Of a stretch of 64,000 bases of DNA, positions 1 to 12,146 are shown in pieces. Where the stretch lies: assembly GCA_910589415.1 (NCBI GenBank), contig OU342639.1, positions 14,330,268 through 14,394,267 on the forward strand, read 5' to 3'. The number at the start of each line of letters is the position of its first letter. Positions within the stretch are counted from its first letter, which is position 1. The translations under genes were made by a program, and so were the position numbers. This DNA is from Malachius bipustulatus (taxonomy: Eukaryota > Arthropoda > Insecta > Coleoptera > Melyridae). The notes below the pieces were generated by a model, which searched no databases, was not told where the DNA came from, and was given only the letters and a program-made list of their open reading frames with translations.

Positions 1-1215
1 TCTCCAAAATCGAGAATTTTTTATTTTAAAACCGCTTTTGTAGCTTTATCTTTCAAGATTAGTGAACGAAGTTTTGAAATTTTGGATTCTTGTGAAACTT
101 TGGAATGACGTTAGATTTTCGTTGAAAAAATTACAAAGGTCGCGTTACTTCTACAGGCTGTCCTTTCAAAATTCCAGAAATCCGGTTCTTGTGGCATCAT
201 TTAGGTCGCAGTTTTCAATCAAGGGGGCTGAAATTTGTGGTACCTAGCAAGATATCCACAAGGAGTAGTCTGGTATTAAGAAAAATCGGAAGAGCCGTTT
301 CAATCTGGCGGCCATTTGAATTTTCGGAAAATTGGCTATGTTTTGAACCGCTGTATGAGCAAGTTATTTGAAATTTGAGTTAATGCAACAAAATTTGCAT
401 TATTTTTATTAATAAGCCAGTGGCGTGGGTAGAAAAGTGGTAAAAATGGCTGTAATCATTTATGAGCCCATTTTTGCGGTAATTGATCTGAAAGTAAAAT
501 TACACAGTAGACAACTACACTAATATCCTTTAACCCTCAAAAATTTCAAGAAGCAAATAAGAAAATGGCGAAGATATTCGAATTTTTTTACATGATGTTT
601 ATTTTACTAAAATTTAAAAAACGCTCTTAGTAGCTTCATCTTTCAAGATTAGGGAACAAAATTTTTTACTCTTGTGAAACTTTGGGATGAAGTGTGAGTT
701 ACGTCAAAAAATTTCTTAAAGTCGCGTCACTTGCACAGGTGTCCATTCGAATTTCGAAAATAACCGTCCATGAGGCACGGATTCTGGTCGCAGTTTTCAA
801 TCTAAGGGGCTGAAATTTTTTTTGATAGTAAGATAGTCTCAACTAGTCGTCTGTTAATGAATTTATGAATTAATGAATTTTAAATTGAAAATAGCTATTT
901 TTTGAACCCCTGTATAATCTAGATAAAAAACAAATTCTTAAATCAAATTAACAAGATTGGAAAATAATTATCTGAAATTTCAAATAATGCAATAAAATTT
1001 GCAATATTTGTATTGATGAGCCAGTAGCGTGGGTAGGAAAATGCTAAAAATGGCTAAATTTCGAAAACGGTTCACGAAAACATTTTTTAAGAAATTGGAC
1101 TGAAATTTTTACAGTAGACATCAACTACACTTATAACCTTTAATTAACATTCAAAAATGGCGCAGGTATTCGATTTTTTTTCATGATGTTAATTTCTCTA
1201 AAATTTCAAATTACG
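1..1215. repeat. Tandem dispersed repeat, two diverged ~600-bp units
   Basis: Two head-to-tail blocks, about 1-595 and 596-1215, share the same order of phrases: a block containing 'tagctttatctttcaagatt', then 'gtgaaactttgg', 'cgcagttttcaatc', 'gggctgaaattt', 'agccagtggcgtgggtag' and 'acagtagaca'. Identity by eye is about 70-75%. A third partial copy lies at about 50955-51235. No open frame runs through the units and they do not resemble a transposon class I know. Unit edges are approximate, and the first unit may begin before the window. Confidence 0.7.
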
Positions 1216-2971
1216 TAATATGCCCTGACTATGGAAAATTACAGAAAGCCTATTTAAAAAGGGGTGAAAATATTCATAGTAATAATTGATCAGAGTAATA
1301 ATTGAATCGCATAAAAATACACTATTTATGCGATTGATGGGCAAGAAGTTACCGCTTCAATCGGAAAAAATCGCAACACGCAACAAGAAGCAACTTCTAC
1401 CAGCAACATCAGGGAACATCTAGCAACTGCAACTTACTGAAACATTTGTATACTTTTTTCGAAATATGGAACAGAAACATAAATTTTCCTATTTGTTGCT
1501 TTGGTCGATAAGTGTCTTTCTATGAGTGTCATATAATAATAGTTTTCTTATCAGATAGGTATAAAGGTATATAGATATTTTTTTTTTGTAAAATCCCAAA
1601 AATAATTTAAAATGAGTGGAAGATAACAATATAAATAATATATGGCGTTTGGGAATAACATCATGTAGACACTAAATTTTAAAACAGTCCACCCCATAAC
1701 CATGCCAAACAACTGGTAGATCGCTTTAGAATTTAATTCACTTAATTCCCTTAGTTGGGAGTATGAGTTTTTAATGTCGAGGCATAAAATTTTTATGAGT
1801 TTTAGACAGCTTATCTGTCTAATGAATACAACAATGGTACGAGTGCGGGCCCTGTAAAGCCAGTTATACGTTTAAAATTGAGTGGTAATTTGTATTGTAT
1901 GTAATCCATGAATTAATAACAAAAATATTTAATAAAGCTGATGCTCCATTTTAAAATTTTAGAGGTTTTTTTTAAAGACTCGATATAGGAATTTGATATT
2001 AAGCTTATAAACAAAGGATAGACAATTTAGGATTATAAACTGAATATTATGGAAATGGCTTTGTGCTACAATTATACGACTAAAAAAGAAAGATAATTTT
2101 CTGTACTAATTTGCCTCCGGCCCGTTTAATGCTAATATTCGTACACTCGCTGTTCTCGTTAAAGAGGTTCTCTCTTTTCCAATATTGTTAAATAAATAAG
2201 CCCTGCCTGTGTGGCTCTTGTGAAGCAGGATTAGGCACAGAGGATCTCTTATATAAAATAAATAATTAAAGGTAACAATTTATTGCTATAAAATTCAGTC
2301 TAAGGAGTTAGCATAGAGCCATAATTTAAGGGAAGGACGTGTGTTGGTGGTCTGTATGTAGACAGATTATAGCCAGGTTATATGAACTAATTATTAATAT
2401 ACCTCACTACTGCAAAAAAAAATACGACCTACATGTACATATTATGAAGTTTGAGTTTGGCCGAAGAACAACAACAGCCTACCGCTTCAAAGTACATCAT
2501 AGATTTAGATTATCGTGCGGGATGAGCTTCATCCGACCCAAAGGCAACACTTTAGTCGTCTCAAGCATCGAGCTTCCTTGGAAGCTACTAGCTTATACTG
2601 CTTGTTCCTTGCTCTAGATATGACCGTTGACCGGCACGAACATGCAAGCTGCATAAACAGATAGGCGAGAGGAATCAGGAACTGCATCCAGAATGAGAAT
2701 GTGAAGAATGAACCATCGAATTAGCGAAATTTGAATAAAATAGTTATTATAGGACACTATTATTATAGCGTTATCATTAAAATGAAATTAAAAATACCTT
2801 GACTTTATCCAATCGATATTAGGGTGAATTCTTCAGACGAAAAAAACTTAGTTCAATTTTGGTGAATACACAAATACATTATTTTTAAGAAAACCGGACA
2901 TATAAGCTCTGAACCCAAAACTGATGTTTCTCTCTCAGATTTTTCCGATGAAAACGTATTTTCAGCAGAAA
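1216..2971. other. AT-rich stretch, no gene seen
   Basis: Only short frames without recognisable protein motifs occur here. One 92-codon frame at 2339-2617 has ordinary composition but no family resemblance and no supporting context. I see no tRNA fold, inverted repeat or transposon terminus. Confidence 0.5.
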
Positions 2972-3223
2972 GCGATATCTAGCACGCCGAAAACAATATA
3001 GAATATCATAACAAACGAGGGTTGTCAAGGAGTTGCAATTGCTTGTTTTTTGTGTTAATGTTTCCTCCAACCACCTTAACTAGTAATACCGGTGTTACTG
3101 GATATAGGCGTTAATAATAATTGCTTCTGTGATTTTAATGTCATATTAATGTTAATTGTTATTCCTTGACAACACTCGTTTGTTATATTATTCTATTGTT
3201 TTCGGCGTGCTAGATATGTTTCG
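2972..3223. repeat. Foldback (inverted-repeat) element, ~70-bp arms
   Basis: The arm at 2972-3041 (containing 'tctagcacgccgaaaacaat' and 'gttgtcaagga') is repeated as reverse complement at 3153-3223 (containing 'ttccttgacaacac' and 'ttttcggcgtgctaga'). About 110 bp of AT-rich loop separates the arms. There is no coding potential, so this fits a foldback MITE or hairpin-forming repeat. Target duplications were not found. Confidence 0.7.
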
Positions 3224-5257
3224 ATTTAAAAAAATCGTGTGACATTGTATTCAGAAAGAAGTCAACAATCCTGTCGAGCAAAAAAAAATATGGGGGTGTC
3301 ATTTGAAAAAAAAGTAGCGGATGATTACTTAGGGGTGGAAAGGCGTAAAGAGACATTGAGGGTGCAGCTGCAAAGCCTTAGGGGTATGGTTGAAATTTCC
3401 CGAATTTCATTTGTTTATTTTTTGAAATAACGCGGATATCCCTTGATAAAGAAATCTTGGGACACCCTGTATATACTGTCAGCTCTAAAAATGTTTTTAA
3501 TACTCGTTTGTGTTCTCGTAACAATGACATGTCAATTTTACCATTTCTCATATGGCTGATATGGAATTCATTTATGGCCTTGCGAATGGGTTAGGTGGCA
3601 GTTGAGGGGGGGCGGGGGGGCAAGCAAAACTTAAAATATCTCCAAAACGGTGCGGCGTATGAAAAAAACTAAATTACACTTTTTTGTTCTAAAATGCATG
3701 GACTATTGACTAACGTTTTTGCAATTACAATAAAGTTAGTGGAGTAAGAGATAGAGAGGAAAATTAAAGGCCTTTGTTTGTTTATTGTTCACGCTAAGTA
3801 TCATCAAAATCAGTTTAAATATAGACTAGCTATAACCAAAAACTCGCTTATATTTTTTTAAAGTTTGACACCCTCTATCTTTTAAACGAAACGTCAGTTT
3901 TAGCTGAAACTTATTTTTTTCAACTTTTTTCTTCAACATTTATGAGACGAACTACCCCTCAAGTTCGGCCCAACATCTCTCATACACCCTATAATAGAAA
4001 AGAATCAAAGACTGGAAGGGGAGGTGTTTTGTCAGTATGCCTATCTTGTAGATAATCTATTAGCAATGCAATTCTCGTGCCCGCGCGTTATAAAATCACA
4101 GTCGTTGATCTAACCCAGATAGGGTGACCATGAGTCGAGTTTCTCCTGTGCTTGTACTTCCGGTCCAGTTCATCCTCGTCCATATAAGTCCCTAGTTAGA
4201 TCCCCCTGTCGGCTACTCCACCTCATTGCAAAGTGATTGCTATCACCCCGCATCGCCAATAATATATTACCACCTAACTCCGCTACAAATGTCACTAGAT
4301 TGTCAAGTAATTACTAATGATTTATCACCAGCACTAAGCGCTTTAATAATGCCCCATCTATTACGTACAGAAACACTCTGCACGGTTTTTTGATATGTTA
4401 ATGGTTCGCATGTCACAGTTAATTGCTCGTTCTGTTACATGCTCGTCTGATATAGAATATTCGCGCACCCTTGCTGTCTGCATTAGCGAATATTGTAACG
4501 CGTCCGAGTTACTACAATAAAACAATCCTCATGTATGCCCGCTTTACATACAATGCTTCATTAGTCTTTCATACGGTAAACTCTCTCAACTCAATTATTC
4601 ACACAACATTATTTTTAGGTTTTTAAAAATTCCGGCGCTGTTTACCAACATCATTTGCTTTAACGATCGTTTGTAATTTTCATGTAGGAATTGTAAAAAG
4701 TTTCGCTGATTTTTCCACAATATGCAGCTCAGCGCGGTTACTTCGAAAAATTACGTGCCCATTTGTGTTCTGGCAAAAGAAAAGCTCAAAAGATTCACAA
4801 CTTTTTTAGTATAAAATTGCTTTCAGCGAATAAAACATACGAGAAAGTAATAACTTACATCGTCCACAAGAACATTCATTAGATGGAATGGTGCATAATG
4901 TAAAGTTCTTCCGCTTTCCTGTAGAGTGAAGCTTGAATGTTCTTAGGAATTGCTGTGAAGTCAGCCATTCGAATAAATTTAGAATGGACAACGCTAAAAT
5001 AGAGATCATTGCATATGTTTCCCATTCTAGGGATGTCTTTTTTACTGAAAGAACTAAAGTATTCTCAAAATTTTAACATTACTTGGGTACGCAAAAAAAT
5101 ATATTTCAAAATATCCTCAGTTACAAGGAATTAAACAGTGCAGATTCTTACAGTTTTATTTTTTTGTAACATTCCTTTATGAATTTATACATAGTACAAC
5201 AAACTACTTCTCCAAAATTCCATTATAATTGACAACAGCGCCTCTGATTGTCGACAA
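3224..5257. other. Intergenic sequence with a lone mariner-type terminus
   Basis: There is no supported gene. At about 3458-3476 the phrase 'gggacaccctgtatata' resembles the outer end of many insect mariner-type MITEs (CAGGGTGTCC followed by TA), but I could not find the partner end. The remainder is low-information AT-rich sequence; 3605-3625 holds a short G-rich tract. Confidence 0.4.
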
Positions 5258-6790
5258 TTAACTTAAATTTTTCAGACCAAGCCTTCCCAGACTGAACATA
5301 AGTAGCCACTCACAACAAATCATAAAGATAGTAAACGAAGACATCATTAAGAAATATATCAATGAAGATACAAATCTAGAAGAACTACACCTCGTCATAT
5401 ATACCTGTGCCACCGCAATTCTAACCCTTAGCAAACAGAAGACAATAAACAACCACAACAATAAACCGAAAACATTCAAAAAGCCAAACTGGAAAATCAG
5501 ACTGGAGAAAAAAATAGAATTCCTCAGAAAAGAAATCGGTAGAATGACACAATGTCTTAATGGATTCAACAGCAAAAAACTAATAAAATACTTCACTCAG
5601 TCAAACTCCAACAAAACAAATGTTATAATAGAAACACTAGAATCATTAAAACAAAAGCTCGCACTCTACGCAGCCAGACTAAAACGTTACACCCGATCAA
5701 TGAAAGGAAAAATCAAAACAATATTTTTAAAAACAGAGAGAAAACATTTTATAATAATGTGTGCAACAAGGCAACAGACATCACTATAAAACCACCATCC
5801 AAAGAACAAATAACAGAATTCTGGAGCAACATATGGTCAAACCCAACCCATCATAATGGATCAAAGCAGAATGGATCAACCAGGAAATACGCAAGCAGCA
5901 GAACACACCTCAATAAACAGACTACGAAATCACTCAAGGAGAACTAAGCCACACAATCAGAAAAACACAAAACTGGAAGTTCCCAGACAAACTACACGAC
6001 TACTGGTATAAACAGTTCACTTCAGTGCATACAAACCTTGCCAGCCAAATAAACAATATAATCCAAAACCCACATCTCATGCCACACTTCCTCACAGAGG
6101 GAACAACATACATAAGACCTAAAAACCAACAAACAGAAAACCCAGCCAACTACAAACCATCACCAACAAACAACATTCTCACCGAAGAACAGAAGGGATG
6201 CCGAAGGGGCAGCAAAGGCTGTAAGGAACAGCTAATAATAGACACGACCATAATGAAACAAGCAGAAAAAGATAAGAGAAATATCCACATTGCCTACATA
6301 GACTATAAAAAAGCTTTCGACATGATACCACACAGCTGGCTTTCAAAAATCCTGCAGATCTACAAAATACACCCCATAATCCAACAATTCTTAACAACAA
6401 TCATGAATAACTGGAGAACAAAAATCATCCTAACCACAAACTTAGAAATCATACAAACCGACCAGATAAATATCCGACGTGGTATTGTCCAGGGAGACGC
6501 TTTGAGCGCCTTATGGTTTTGCCTCTCTCTGAATCCATTATCAAAAACTCTCAATAACACCAAACTTGGCTACCAAATCAAACATAACAAACAGGTTATC
6601 TACATCATAAACCATCTAATGAACATAGACGACATTAAAATCTACACATCAACGCGACCACAATAACAACAGTTACTCTTAACAATAGAAACAATATCAA
6701 CAGACATAAAAATGGAGTTCGGAGTAGACAAATGCAAAACACTTCACCTGGAAAAGGGGAAACTAACTCAGGAACCAAATCATCAAGTAC
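5258..6790 (+). pseudogene. R4/Dong-like (R2-group) non-LTR reverse transcriptase fragment, decayed
   Basis: This is a broken ORF of a non-LTR retrotransposon read in several plus-strand frames. The order is an N-terminal linker (about 5270-5790), a segment containing WKFPDKLHDYWYKQFTS (about 5970-6030), then RT fingers and palm at 6170-6660. Palm motifs include LTEEQKGCRRGSKGCKEQL, AYIDYKKAFDMIPHSW, RRGIVQGDALSALWFCLSLNPL and a degraded active site, NIDDIKIY. The EEQKGC..GS.GCK..L signature and the DYKKAFD box are, from memory, typical of the R4/Dong relatives of R2, which encode a restriction-like endonuclease; that domain is not visible here. Frameshifts near 5790, 5945 and 6160 and loss of the C-terminus make it a pseudogene. 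Family placement is by motif recall, so R2 or NeSL relatives remain possible. Confidence 0.75.
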
Positions 6791-7218
6791 TGCAGACTGC
6801 TGAACCTTTGGACTGCCTCAGACTGAATTCGATTCTCAGTCGTGCTTCGGTTGTCTGTGTCGTCTACTCTACTATTTATTTGGTTTACTTCTAGCTGGGT
6901 AATGAGTAAGTTCTCAAACCCATAATTACCGGAGCGGGGCGACTTTGTCTTACCTACATAGTAAAGACCGATGCTACCTCCTTAAAAAAAAGTTTCATCA
7001 TCAGAACGGCCATTTTCTAAAACATTTCGTTTTAGGAAGGAGGCAACAAACACGGTCAAATTCAGTAAATCCACCAACTATCATAATTTTTAATACAAAA
7101 ATACATTGTCTGATTGAATAAAAGTAACATCATTGCAGTCTTGCACGATTTATAAGCGGAATTCGGATTTTGGAAAATAAATTATTAAATAAAAATATCG
7201 TCTAACAATTTAATTCTG
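6791..7218. other. Unassigned sequence between two retroelement fragments
   Basis: After the RT similarity fades at about 6790 the sequence has no protein motif, and no inverted repeat or tail was seen. It could be decayed 3' sequence of the preceding element or host DNA. It contains the left target duplication of the next insertion at its end. Confidence 0.4.
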
Positions 7219-7230
7219 AAGGGAATCTTG

Positions 7231-7422
7231 GCCGATCTCAATCATATAATTTTCATGTGCCCAAAATACTATGATGCAAGACTAAAACTTATAAATAACC
7301 TCCTACAACTCAATGCAATTAAAATGCCATTAGATATAACTAATCTTCTGCTAACCAAATCAGCAGACGTGTATTATAGGGCAGTCAATAAATTTTGTAA
7401 ATTAGCGAGAATCCAACTTTGA
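7231..7422 (+). pseudogene. C-terminal remnant of non-LTR ORF2
   Basis: About 63 codons are open from the truncation point to a stop at 7420-7422. The peptide begins ADLNHIIFMCPKY and is the end of the cysteine/histidine region that follows RNase H in I/R1-group ORF2 proteins. The intact ORF2 ending at 30683 has the matching ADLNHIIFSCSKY and a similar C-terminus, with many substitutions. There is no start codon of its own and it is not expected to be expressed. A small GC hairpin (ccgcc-ttttg-ggcgg, about 7431-7445) follows the stop. Confidence 0.8.
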
Positions 7423-7697
7423 GTATAAAACCGCCTTTTGGGCGGTGTTGTACATACTTTATAATGTCATATAATATTCCTTTTTATTATGTTTTTATAG
7501 CTTGATGCTTGGTGTATTTGTTTGTTAAGTTTTCTATTTGTTTACAATAATTATAGGCATTAAGTATCCTGTGTGCACTATCCGCTCGTTGACACCCATA
7601 TGATTCCGTGGTCCTGTCTTGTCTAGCGTAAAAGTCGTCTTGATGGACCCCTAGACGCGTTGTGATCATTGTCGAACACCCGATCCCTGCTCCCAAG

Positions 7698-7843
7698 AAA
7701 AAATAAATAAATAAATAAATAAATAAAAAAAGAAAAAAAAAAAAAAAATACAAAAAAAATAATAAAAAATAAAAAAAATAAAATAAAAAAAAAATAAATA
7801 AAATAAAATAAAAAATATATATAAAAAAAAATCGACCATTGCA
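7698..7843. repeat. A-rich low-complexity tract inside the 3' UTR
   Basis: About 145 bp of A runs with scattered T, beginning with (aaat)n. Long frames on the opposite strand here are only poly-Phe/Tyr/Ile low complexity. The tract is internal to the element, because the conserved terminal segment lies after it. Confidence 0.9.
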
Positions 7844-8031
7844 TATATCTTCACTGTATTAAACGTTGTAATTTTCTTTTGTAAGTGAGCCAAAATAATG
7901 ACTCCACCAAATCTATCTTTCAAAAATTTGTCAGGTCAGGTCAGGTTTTGCGTTTGAGTTGCCAAAAGTCTGTGGCTGATGGAGCGAGCGTTCCAATGCT
8001 AAAAATATCACATACATACAAGGGGATCTTG

Positions 8032-9747
8032 TTTTTTGAAAGTATTTTTATAAACTTCAACAGTAAAGTGTTGCTGGTTTAAATAATTGAGAACAAAATC
8101 AACAAAATTAGCCACTTTCCATTTCCAAAAGTGAATTGAAGTATGTGCTGCAACGTGGACCATCCTGAATTAAATAATAGTTTGAATCTTTCCCGTATCA
8201 ATTTAATTACCTACATAAAATTCATATTCGCAGGGTAGGTCCGTTTGAAATTTAGTTAACTAATGAATGTTTCTTTTAATCGGGATATTTGGTTGGTCGA
8301 GTGATTCGAGATGCTTTGGTCGTATTCGTATATCTGTAATTAAAATGAGAGTCCACCAACAAAAATAATTTACAAAACTTGAGTTCAGGTAGGTGGCCTA
8401 TTATACCTGTGACTCGCTTTTAAAAGACGGTAAAATAACTTAAACTAAATTGACATTTATTTATAAACAAAATCCTATATGCTGCTTCGTCAAATGTACG
8501 GTTAAAACAATTAGGTGGAATAGAGCACAGAAATAAAACTCACAGTGATGGGGATCGATCTTGTAGAACTCCAATCGGTGACTAAAAAGAAGTGGCCACA
8601 GAAATGTCGCTGTCTCTTATCCTGGTCGTTAATGTGTACAAATTCAATTTTCTGAGTGTCGTGAGAAACTGTGAATATCCGTAGGTCGCTGATGATTCAC
8701 GGTGGCTTGCACCGTAAAAAGAACTGGGAAATCCTTCTTTATCATGAGCAAGGCATTCATTCCACCTCCACGACGACAGTCCTTTCAACACGGTGATGAT
8801 AACTTAGGCACTGGTTTCACACACCAAACTTACGCCTACAATTTAGTAAAGAGGTTTTTAATGATAAACCCGGGGTTTCAATTATCATGAATACAAGTAG
8901 GATACATGGATATATTACAAATAGGTACTAGTAGTGAGTTAGGTGCTGGTGTTACTCTTTGGAGCTCGCGTTCACGCGTATACCTCGTTGCGAGCACCAA
9001 GTCCCTACTGCCTCTCTTCTGTCTTCCATGTAAAACCGTGAATTAAATAAAATAAGAACCAACCACGACTTGCACAGGTGTTTTCTTTATCGAGGATGGT
9101 TGAATCACTCGAACCATCGTGCATGTTTACGAGTATGAAAAAGGAAACAAAATATCAATTTCTAATGGGAATCCCCTTTTAAGTTTAATTTTACAACTTT
9201 GGATCATTACAAGTATTATAATAACATCTGCCGATGTCTACAACATTCTCCTTTCGCAGATACCTGCTTGTGGTTTTGATAATACTTGCAACAAAATAAA
9301 TACACCCTCATAAGACTATTTTGTCTAAGATCAAATAGATTTGTCACAGGTTTTATCAAGCACCTCAAGAGTGCAAGGAGATAATACAGTTGAGGCCTTC
9401 ATAAGACGAATACCTACCTAGGTTTTATGACAGATTTAACAGTAGATTTTGATATGCTCTTGCAGAGTTGCAAAGCTGTTTTTTTATGAGATATTTCCTG
9501 ATGTTAATGGTACGGCAAACTAGATTTATGAATAATTTTATAAAACGTGCTTGTGAAACTCCTGCAGATTATTTCAAAACTTGAATTGTTACTCTGGAAC
9601 CGTCCATTACGAACTGTATTAAATTGTTGTATATTGCTAGAAGACAAAAATCTATCAAGAATACTCAATCTGACACTACATGGTACATATTATATAATAC
9701 TTCTGATGATTTCTCACCATTTTCAATAAATATCAACAACAAGCTCG
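8032..9747. other. AT-rich stretch, no gene seen
   Basis: Only short unsupported frames (for example at 8582-8791 and 9119-9313) are present. No transposon motif, tandem repeat or RNA-gene fold was recognised. Confidence 0.5.
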
Positions 9748-9885
9748 TAATGAATATTTTTTTATTTATTGTTTTTTTATTTAGATAGTACCGCATCAAC
9801 CTCTGGTTATTAGCGGGAAAAGTTACAATGGTTATACAGTGGATAGTTATAGTAGGTACAGTATTATTGTTAGTAGTAGTTTTAT

Positions 9886-12146
9886 TTATATTTTATCATA
9901 TAGTTGGGTTATTTTCAGAAATTTCTGGATCTTGTCGTGGTGTTCCAGGTGACATAATGCTTCCTTTAGGGAAGTCGGGAGTTGGCATTCCTCTCTTTCT
10001 TTTCGGTAAATTTCGCATTCTAGGAACAGGTGTTTTACTGTAATTTCTTTTGTGCACTTTTCACATATGGGAGGTTGTGTTTTGTTGAGTGTTCGTGCGT
10101 CATTTTGGTGTGTCCTAGCCTCAGCCTGGTTAGGACGACCTGTTGTCTTCTAGTTAACGGCAGCGAGAGGGTGCCATGCACTCTTGTTTTTATTTCTCTC
10201 AGTTTGTTGCACACTAGGGATTGCCATTTGTTGTTGGATTCTTCTTTTATTAATTGCTTGACCTGGTTTTTTATGTCTGGGGGATTTGTGCAGGTATTCT
10301 GATTTTCCGTGGACTGTGCCGCTTCTCGGGCCTTTTGATCTGCCTCTTCGTTCCCTCTGATTCCAATGTGTGATGGGGCATATATATCAGTGTGGGGTTG
10401 TTCGCACATTTATTCAAATTAAGGATGATGTTTTGAGCCATTGAGTTGTCTGGATAGAGTTTTTTGAGAGACAGGAGGGAACTGAGTGAGTCTGTGATTA
10501 TTGCCGGGTACGCTGTATTTTGATTTCGTGCCACAATCTTTACTGCTTGGAGCAGGGCGAACATTTCGGCCGTATATACGCTACAGGATTCTCTTAGTCT
10601 GTATTTGTGGACTCTTTCTGGTGTTACCATTGCTGCTTCAACTTGTTTGTCTATTTTGGAGGCATCTGTATAAATGAGGTTTTTTCCTAGATACTGTTCG
10701 GTCATTCTATTGAATTCTGTTTTTATTATTGATGGGTGGCTAGTGGTTTTGTTATACTTTGCAAGTTGTACATTTATATGGGGTGGCCTTATGGTCCAAA
10801 AGGGTAAATGATCCTCTCCTTCTCTCTTCCGTCCATTTCTGGGAGTTCACATTCTGTCTCTTGAAGAATTCTGTGGAATCTTTCGGCAAAGGGGATTTTG
10901 TTGTTCGGGAGATTGGAGTATCTGTTTCTGAAGATACGACTGAAGATAAGTCTGTGGGTGGGTTTATTTGTGGTTAAGTAGTTTGCCATGCCGTACGTGA
11001 CGGTCAACTGTTTTGTTCTGTTGGCCAAGGACATTTCTCCACTGATACTGTATAGGCTTTCAATGGGACTTGTGGGGAAAGCACCTAGAGCAGTGCGTAG
11101 AGCGGTGTGGTGAGTTTTTTGGATTATCTTCAACAATCTCTTACTCGCTATTGAGTAATTTATCAGTCCGTAGTCTGTTCTTGATCTGATCAGCGTTCTA
11201 TACAGCATTAATAATGTTTCTGGATCGGCACCCCAGTGATGGCTCGTAATACATTTCATTAAGTTGATAGCCTTGTTGCATGTTATTTTAAGGTGTTCTA
11301 TGTGGTTTTTCCAGGTTAGTTTTTTATCGAAATACAGGCCTAGATATTTTATGTGGTTGACGTATATAAGCTCATTTCTATATAACGTAAGTCTTGGTGA
11401 ATATTGCTTCTCTTTTTGGAGAACAGGATACATTGTGTCTTTTCTGTGGAGAAGCGGAAGCCAGAGTTGTTTGTCCAGTTTTACAATTTATTGATGGCTG
11501 TTTGTATGAGATTCCCTAGGGTTTGTCTATTTTTTCCAGCTGCATATATGAGTAGGTCGCCTGCGTACATTATAGATTTAATAGGTGATCTGACTTGGTC
11601 TAGTATTTCGTTGATTGCAATATTAAACAGTGTGGGGCTGATGCTTGATCCTTGAGGTATACCGTTTACTAGCTCCTTCTCCTGGAAATAGTTTCCGTTG
11701 GCCCTTACTTTGAATTTCCGGTTGCCCAGTGTATTTCTTATGTACTCTAGTATATTTCCAGTTAGCCCCCATTTTTTCATATTTTGTATAATAAGGTGTT
11801 TCCAGGTGGTGTTGTAGGCTCCCTTAATATCTAAGAAGACTGCCAATATTTCCTGTTTATTAGCGAATGATTGATGAATGTCCGACTCAAGGGTAGTGAA
11901 GCAGTCCGTCGTTGACCTATGTTTTCTAAATCCGTATTGTACATTGTTGAGCTTGTTTTCTCCTTCTAAAGTATATGAAAGTCGTCGGTTGATTATTTTT
12001 TCAAGCAGCTTTCCCATTGCGCAGTTGAGGTATATTGGTCTGTAGGATGTCGTCGAGGTTTTGTCTTTGTTGGGTTTAAGTAGGGGTAGTATTACTGATT
12101 GTGACCATCTAGAGGGATAACTTTGTTCTTGCCATATTCTATTATA
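9886..12146 (-). pseudogene. ORF2, 3' part: RT palm/thumb, RNase H and C-terminus (degenerate)
   Basis: Reading from 12146 down: RT fingers and palm with SYRPIYLNC, VQYGFRKHRST, VFLDIKGAYN, NGIPQGSSISPTLFNIAIN and the active site. The active site reads MYAGDLLIY, so the second Asp-pair position is changed (YAGD in place of YADD). The RT-thumb region HIKYLGLYFDKKLTW (about 11350) and a GAFPTSPIESL-type segment follow. RNase H begins at LIYTDASK (about 10670), continues with YTAEMFALLQAV and IITDSLSSL, and ends with HIGIRGNEEADQKA (about 10350). Then come the C-terminal RLRLGHTKMTHEH and, after a frameshift near 10035, VKHLFLEC; the stop is at about 9886-9888. Frames break near 11450, 10750, 10390 and 10035. 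It is a pseudogene of an I-group element. Confidence 0.85.

Larger units (their letters stand above)
7231..8019 (+). mobile_element. 5'-truncated non-LTR retrotransposon copy (relative of the 14.3-31.3 kb element)
   Basis: The insertion is bounded by a 12-bp near-perfect target duplication, 'aagggaatcttg' at 7219-7230 and 'aaggggatcttg' at 8020-8031. It starts inside the last part of ORF2, carries ~270 nt of 3' UTR, a ~150-nt A-rich tract (7698-7843) and then a terminal segment with 'aaaagtctgtggctgatgga', ending in CATA repeats. The intact element at 14320-31281 has the same plan (A-rich tract, 'aaaagtctgtggctaatgga', CA-repeat end), so the two are related families. Truncation at the 5' side is the usual outcome of target-primed reverse transcription. 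Confidence 0.85.

Noticed and set aside
2339..2617. 92-codon ORF as a small host gene
   Set aside because: No recognisable motif, no splice or promoter context, and AT-rich surroundings yield such frames by chance.
7487..7923. Minus-strand ORFs of 73-88 codons
   Set aside because: They are poly-Phe/Tyr/Ile translations of the A-rich tract of a retroelement 3' UTR.
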